Origin: Acidimicrobiia bacterium
GTDB lineage: Bacteria > Acidobacteriota > Vicinamibacteria > Vicinamibacterales > UBA2999
Assembly (NCBI GenBank): GCA_016871275.1
Contig: VFZG01000030.1
Coordinates: 1 to 45,917, forward strand
Direction: 5' to 3'
DNA length: 45,917 nucleotides
The translations under genes were made by a program, and so were the position numbers. Below the pieces are notes generated by a model. It ran no database searches. It saw only the letters and a list, made by a program, of their open reading frames with translations, and was not told the DNA's origin. Shown piece by piece: positions 43,420 to 45,917 of the stretch. Each line of letters starts with the position of its first letter. The stretch's first letter is position 1.

Positions 43420-45008
43420 ACGTCGCCTTCTCTGACGATCGGCCGCAGGTAGTCCGCAAACTCGTGGTCGAGCCGTCGAACGATGTTGTCCCGGTTGTCA
43501 CGGTTCATCAGGTTGAGATGCACCACCGCGTAGCGCGCGCCCAGGGGTTCCAGCGCCGCGAACGCCTCGCGGCTTGGAAAGCCGGCCAGCACCGGCGCCT
43601 GATCCCGAAAATCCTGCGGGATGTGATCGCTGTAGCCATTGATGAGCGGCTGCCAGTGCATCGTCGACGAGAGCATGTATTCCGCGTGGCGGTGAAACTC
43701 GATGCTCGTCGCCCAATACGGCAGCTCAATCACCGGCGCCTTCGGCTGGCTGGCAAGCGCGGTGTAGGCGGTTGGCAGCGGCGGTGCCGCACGCATGCGC
43801 AGCGGCGCGCGATACAGGTCCGCCGTCACGAGGGCGAGCAGCGTCGCGAAGGCGAGGTTCGCGCCCCGGTGCCTGATAATGGCGGCAATCGCCGGCGCGG
43901 CCAGGACCACCAGGCACAAGGTCACCACGATGCCGGCTCGTGACGGCGCCCGCAGGAAGGAGAACACCGGCACCGTCTTGTAGAGCAGGGTGTAGAGCCC
44001 GGCCGCGGGCCCGAGCGTCAGCCAGAAGGTGAAGAGTGCCAGGATGAGGTAGTACCAGGCGGTGTCACGGTGTTGGCCGCGCAGCGCGACCCGCGCGCCG
44101 GCTACGCCGAGCACGATGGCGAGAATGCCCGGGAAGATCGATTCGGTGGGCCTGGTGAGATACGGATACCACCACCGGTGCGCCCATGACGATGAGGACA
44201 GCCAGGCGCCGAGGTTGGCTGAATATTGCCCGTCGAGCGGCCGCTCGAATCCCGTGGCGCCCTGCATCTCGAGGTAGGGCAGGAAGAACGGCGCGATGGC
44301 GCCGATGCACGTCACGGCCGCGACGCCGATTGGCAGCCAGTAGCTGGCATCCTTCCAGCGCCGACGTGTGACACCGAACCAGATCGCCGCAAACGAGATC
44401 ATGCCGCCGGCGAAGATGCCATAGTAGGCGCAGGCCAGGCCGGTGAGCGCCATGACGAGGCCGAGTTCGACGGCGCGCGCAATGGTCGTGCGATCGAGCA
44501 GCCGGTGCCAGGCCAGCATGCACCACGGCAGGAAGCCGATCATCAACAACTGGATGTGCGCCTGCCTGACGAACGCGAACGGACAAAACGCGTACATCAC
44601 GCCGCACACGACCGCCGTGCGCCAGTCGCCCGTGAGGCGGCGAACCAGGTAGTAGGTTGCGACGAACGACTGCGTGAACGCAAACAGGAATACGACGTTG
44701 TGCGTGGTGTAAGGATTGCTGGTCAGCGCCCAGACCGGCGCGCCAATCAGACCCTGAACGAAATTGCCCTCGGAGAAGGCGAGCGCGTTGGTGTGCGGGT
44801 AGAAGATGTTGGCGCGAAACAGCTGCGACGGGTCGGTGGTGAGCGCGTGCGACACCCACGCCACGACCCAGATGCTCCAGCGGCCGTCGTTGGTGTCGAG
44901 CCGGCCGGCGTTGGTGAACTGGAAGATGTAGGGAAGCGTGAAGACGCAGGCGAGCACGATGCCGCCGAGCACGACGGCCGTGGCCTCGACAGGGCCGCGT
45001 ATTCGCAT
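43386..45008 (-). CDS. GT-C-like polytopic membrane protein, paralogue 2
   Basis: This 540-residue protein is a clear paralogue of the gene after it: LDTNDGRWSIWVVAWVSHAL, then FYPHTNALAFSEGNFVQGLIG in the first loop, and ENA-like spans next (VVCGVMYAFCPFAFVRQAHI). The C-terminal periplasmic domain contains WQPLINGYSDHIPQDF and YAVVHLNL. Both keep the Asp pair, the SLAFSE/ALAFSE motif and the LLNGYS/LINGYS motif, so tandem duplication followed by divergence is likely. It is divergent from the methyltransferase gene with 29 bp between starts. A role in assembling surface polysaccharide or glycolipid is inferred. Confidence 0.75.
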   Translation of the reverse strand: MRIRGPVEATAVVLGGIVLACVFTLPYIFQFTNAGRLDTNDGRWSIWVVAWVSHALTTDPSQLFRANIFYPHTNALAFSEGNFVQGLIGAPVWALTSNPYTTHNVVFLFAFTQSFVATYYLVRRLTGDWRTAVVCGVMYAFCPFAFVRQAHIQLLMIGFLPWCMLAWHRLLDRTTIARAVELGLVMALTGLACAYYGIFAGGMISFAAIWFGVTRRRWKDASYWLPIGVAAVTCIGAIAPFFLPYLEMQGATGFERPLDGQYSANLGAWLSSSSWAHRWWYPYLTRPTESIFPGILAIVLGVAGARVALRGQHRDTAWYYLILALFTFWLTLGPAAGLYTLLYKTVPVFSFLRAPSRAGIVVTLCLVVLAAPAIAAIIRHRGANLAFATLLALVTADLYRAPLRMRAAPPLPTAYTALASQPKAPVIELPYWATSIEFHRHAEYMLSSTMHWQPLINGYSDHIPQDFRDQAPVLAGFPSREAFAALEPLGARYAVVHLNLMNRDNRDNIVRRLDHEFADYLRPIVREGDVWLYEITGWPR

Positions 45009-45037
45009 CTGAGACGCTAGAATAGCACCGAAGGTTT

Positions 45038-45781
45038 GTGGATCGCCTCCTAGAACTCACCTACCGGGCCGAGCAGTCGCACTTCTGGTTCCGCGGGTTC
45101 CGCCAGTATATGCAGCCGGCGCTGGCGGCGGCCACTGCCGGCCGGCGCGATGCGAAGATTCTGGACTGCGGCTGCGGCACCGGATCGAATCTCGACATGC
45201 TGCGGCCGTACGGCCGCGCGGTCGGATTCGATCTCACCCGCGTCGGCACCGAGTTCGCGAAGGCGCACGGCCACCGCGTGGCGCAGGCCAGCATCAGCCA
45301 CATGCCGTTTCGCAGCGGCACCTTCGACCTGGCGACCTCGTTCGACGTGTTCCAGGTACTGCCCGACGTGGTTGAGCGCCAGGCGATTGCCGAGATGTCG
45401 CGTGTCCTGAAGCCGGGCGGTCGGCTGCTGCTGCACGTGGCAGCGCTGCCGATGCTCCACGGCAAACACTCGGTTCTGTCGGAGGAGAAACGGCGCTACA
45501 CCGCCGCGTCGTTGCGCGCGCTGGTTGAGGACGCCGGCTTTCGCATTGAGCGGCTCACATTCGATCACCTCACGCTATTGCCCCTCATGTTGCCGGTTCG
45601 CGTATGGCAGCGATGGACGGCGGCCAATGGGGAAGTGACCGCCGGCGAAGCCGAGATCACCGTGCCGATAGCACCGGTCAACGCCGCACTGTCCGCGCTG
45701 GTCTCGCTCGAGGCTATGGCGCTTCGCCTGGTCGACATGCCGATCGGCAGTTCGCTGATGTGTCTGGGGCGGAGGAAGTAG
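45038..45781 (+). CDS. Class I SAM-dependent methyltransferase
   Basis: This 247-residue cytoplasmic enzyme has AKILDCGCGTGSNLDML (motif I, SAM binding) at about residues 39-55, VGFDLT (motif II acidic end), ISHMPFRSGTFDLATSFDVF (motif IV region) and EMSRVLKPGGRLLLHVAALP (post-motif). The N terminus (YRAEQSHFWFRGFRQYM) resembles that of lipid- or polysaccharide-associated methyltransferases found in glycan clusters. The GTG start has GAAGG 5-6 bases upstream. It is divergent from the GT-C-like pair, which suggests related work on a lipid-linked or surface glycan. The acceptor is unknown. Confidence 0.87.
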   Translation: MDRLLELTYRAEQSHFWFRGFRQYMQPALAAATAGRRDAKILDCGCGTGSNLDMLRPYGRAVGFDLTRVGTEFAKAHGHRVAQASISHMPFRSGTFDLATSFDVFQVLPDVVERQAIAEMSRVLKPGGRLLLHVAALPMLHGKHSVLSEEKRRYTAASLRALVEDAGFRIERLTFDHLTLLPLMLPVRVWQRWTAANGEVTAGEAEITVPIAPVNAALSALVSLEAMALRLVDMPIGSSLMCLGRRK

Positions 45782-45793
45782 GACGTGAGGAGA

Positions 45794-45807
45794 GAGAAGT
45801 GAGAAGT
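45794..45807 (+). repeat. Short heptanucleotide repeat
   Basis: GAGAAGT occurs twice in tandem, followed by the related AGCAGGT, 12 bp after the methyltransferase stop. It is short, so taken alone it is weak evidence. Confidence 0.4.
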
Positions 45808-45812
45808 AGCAG

Positions 45813-45917
45813 GTGAGCACCGCCATCGCCGCCATCGCGGGAGTGTCTGCCTGGCTCTCGCTGGGGCTAGTGGCGGTGACCGCCGACGGCACGCGCATTC
45901 TGGCGCTGCCGCCGGCA
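45813..45917 (+). CDS. Start of a membrane-protein gene (cut by window end)
   Basis: A frame opens at GTG 45813 and stays open for all 35 remaining codons. It encodes STAIAAIAGVSAWLSLGLVA, a probable first membrane span, then VTADGTRILALPPA. It follows the methyltransferase by 31 bp on the same strand and is probably in its operon. Too little is present to name a family; the Shine-Dalgarno is weak (AGTAGCAG). Confidence 0.45.
   Translation, partial: MSTAIAAIAGVSAWLSLGLVAVTADGTRILALPPA

Noticed and set aside
1-45917. CRISPR array, tRNA, rRNA, prophage or insertion sequence
   Set aside because: No regular spacer repeats, cloverleaf, conserved rRNA stretch, transposase or phage structural gene was seen on either strand.

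Overview
The window looks like a high-GC soil acidobacterial chromosome, and I would guess class Vicinamibacteria. This is an inference from content: three large Oar-type TonB-dependent receptors with carboxypeptidase-like N-terminal domains, a sortilin-type BNR-repeat protein, a PD40 propeller fused to a CehA/McbA-type metallohydrolase, and short degenerate heptanucleotide repeats between genes. No rRNA, tRNA, CRISPR array, transposase or integrase was seen.

Layout. 1-2542 is the N-terminal part of a TonB receptor (minus). 2.6-6.7 kb is an accessory patch: a truncated ORF, a small CxxC protein, an epoxide hydrolase, two copies of a 53-bp dispersed repeat, an integron attC-like site, an HXXEE-type membrane protein that starts 20 bp after it, and a gene of a conserved family of unknown function. 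6.6-9.9 kb holds an alkaline phosphatase and a PepSY-type membrane protein (both minus). 10-11.2 kb is a small plus-strand group: lipoprotein, MogA/MoaB-like protein, DsrE-like protein. 11.4-14.6 kb is a metal-homeostasis module: ribosomal protein L33, a Zn/Cd/Pb-type P1B-ATPase, a divergent SmtB/ArsR-type repressor and a protein that is about one quarter histidine, closed by a strong hairpin. 15.3-18.5 kb is the 1075-residue BNR-repeat protein, followed by a kinase relic, repeat copy C and a second complete TonB receptor (19.0-22.0 kb). 22.2-24.6 kb holds the relic of another TonB receptor C terminus, a PA14-domain/GT-C-like membrane protein and repeat copy D. 24.7-34 kb carries a periplasmic binding protein divergent from a Rieske oxygenase, the propeller-metallohydrolase, a DUF1624-type membrane acyltransferase and a third TonB receptor. 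34-38 kb has an M20 peptidase with a free-standing M20 dimerisation-domain protein, a small secreted protein and glutaryl-CoA dehydrogenase. 38.5-45.9 kb has a lytic transglycosylase, a class I/II aminotransferase, two tandem paralogous GT-C-like membrane proteins, a methyltransferase and the start of another gene.

How the parts fit. Uptake of polymers and peptides (TonB receptors, M20 peptidase, propeller hydrolase, phosphatase) and envelope building (transglycosylase, GT-C-like proteins, methyltransferase) dominate. The metal block is a self-contained circuit: repressor and efflux pump share about 30 bp of divergent promoter, and a likely metal-sequestering protein follows the repressor.

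The least explained feature is the 53-bp repeat. Four copies align without a gap. In the repeat's own orientation, the sequence just downstream of three copies looks like a 5'-truncated coding fragment, and one copy lies next to an attC-like recombination site.
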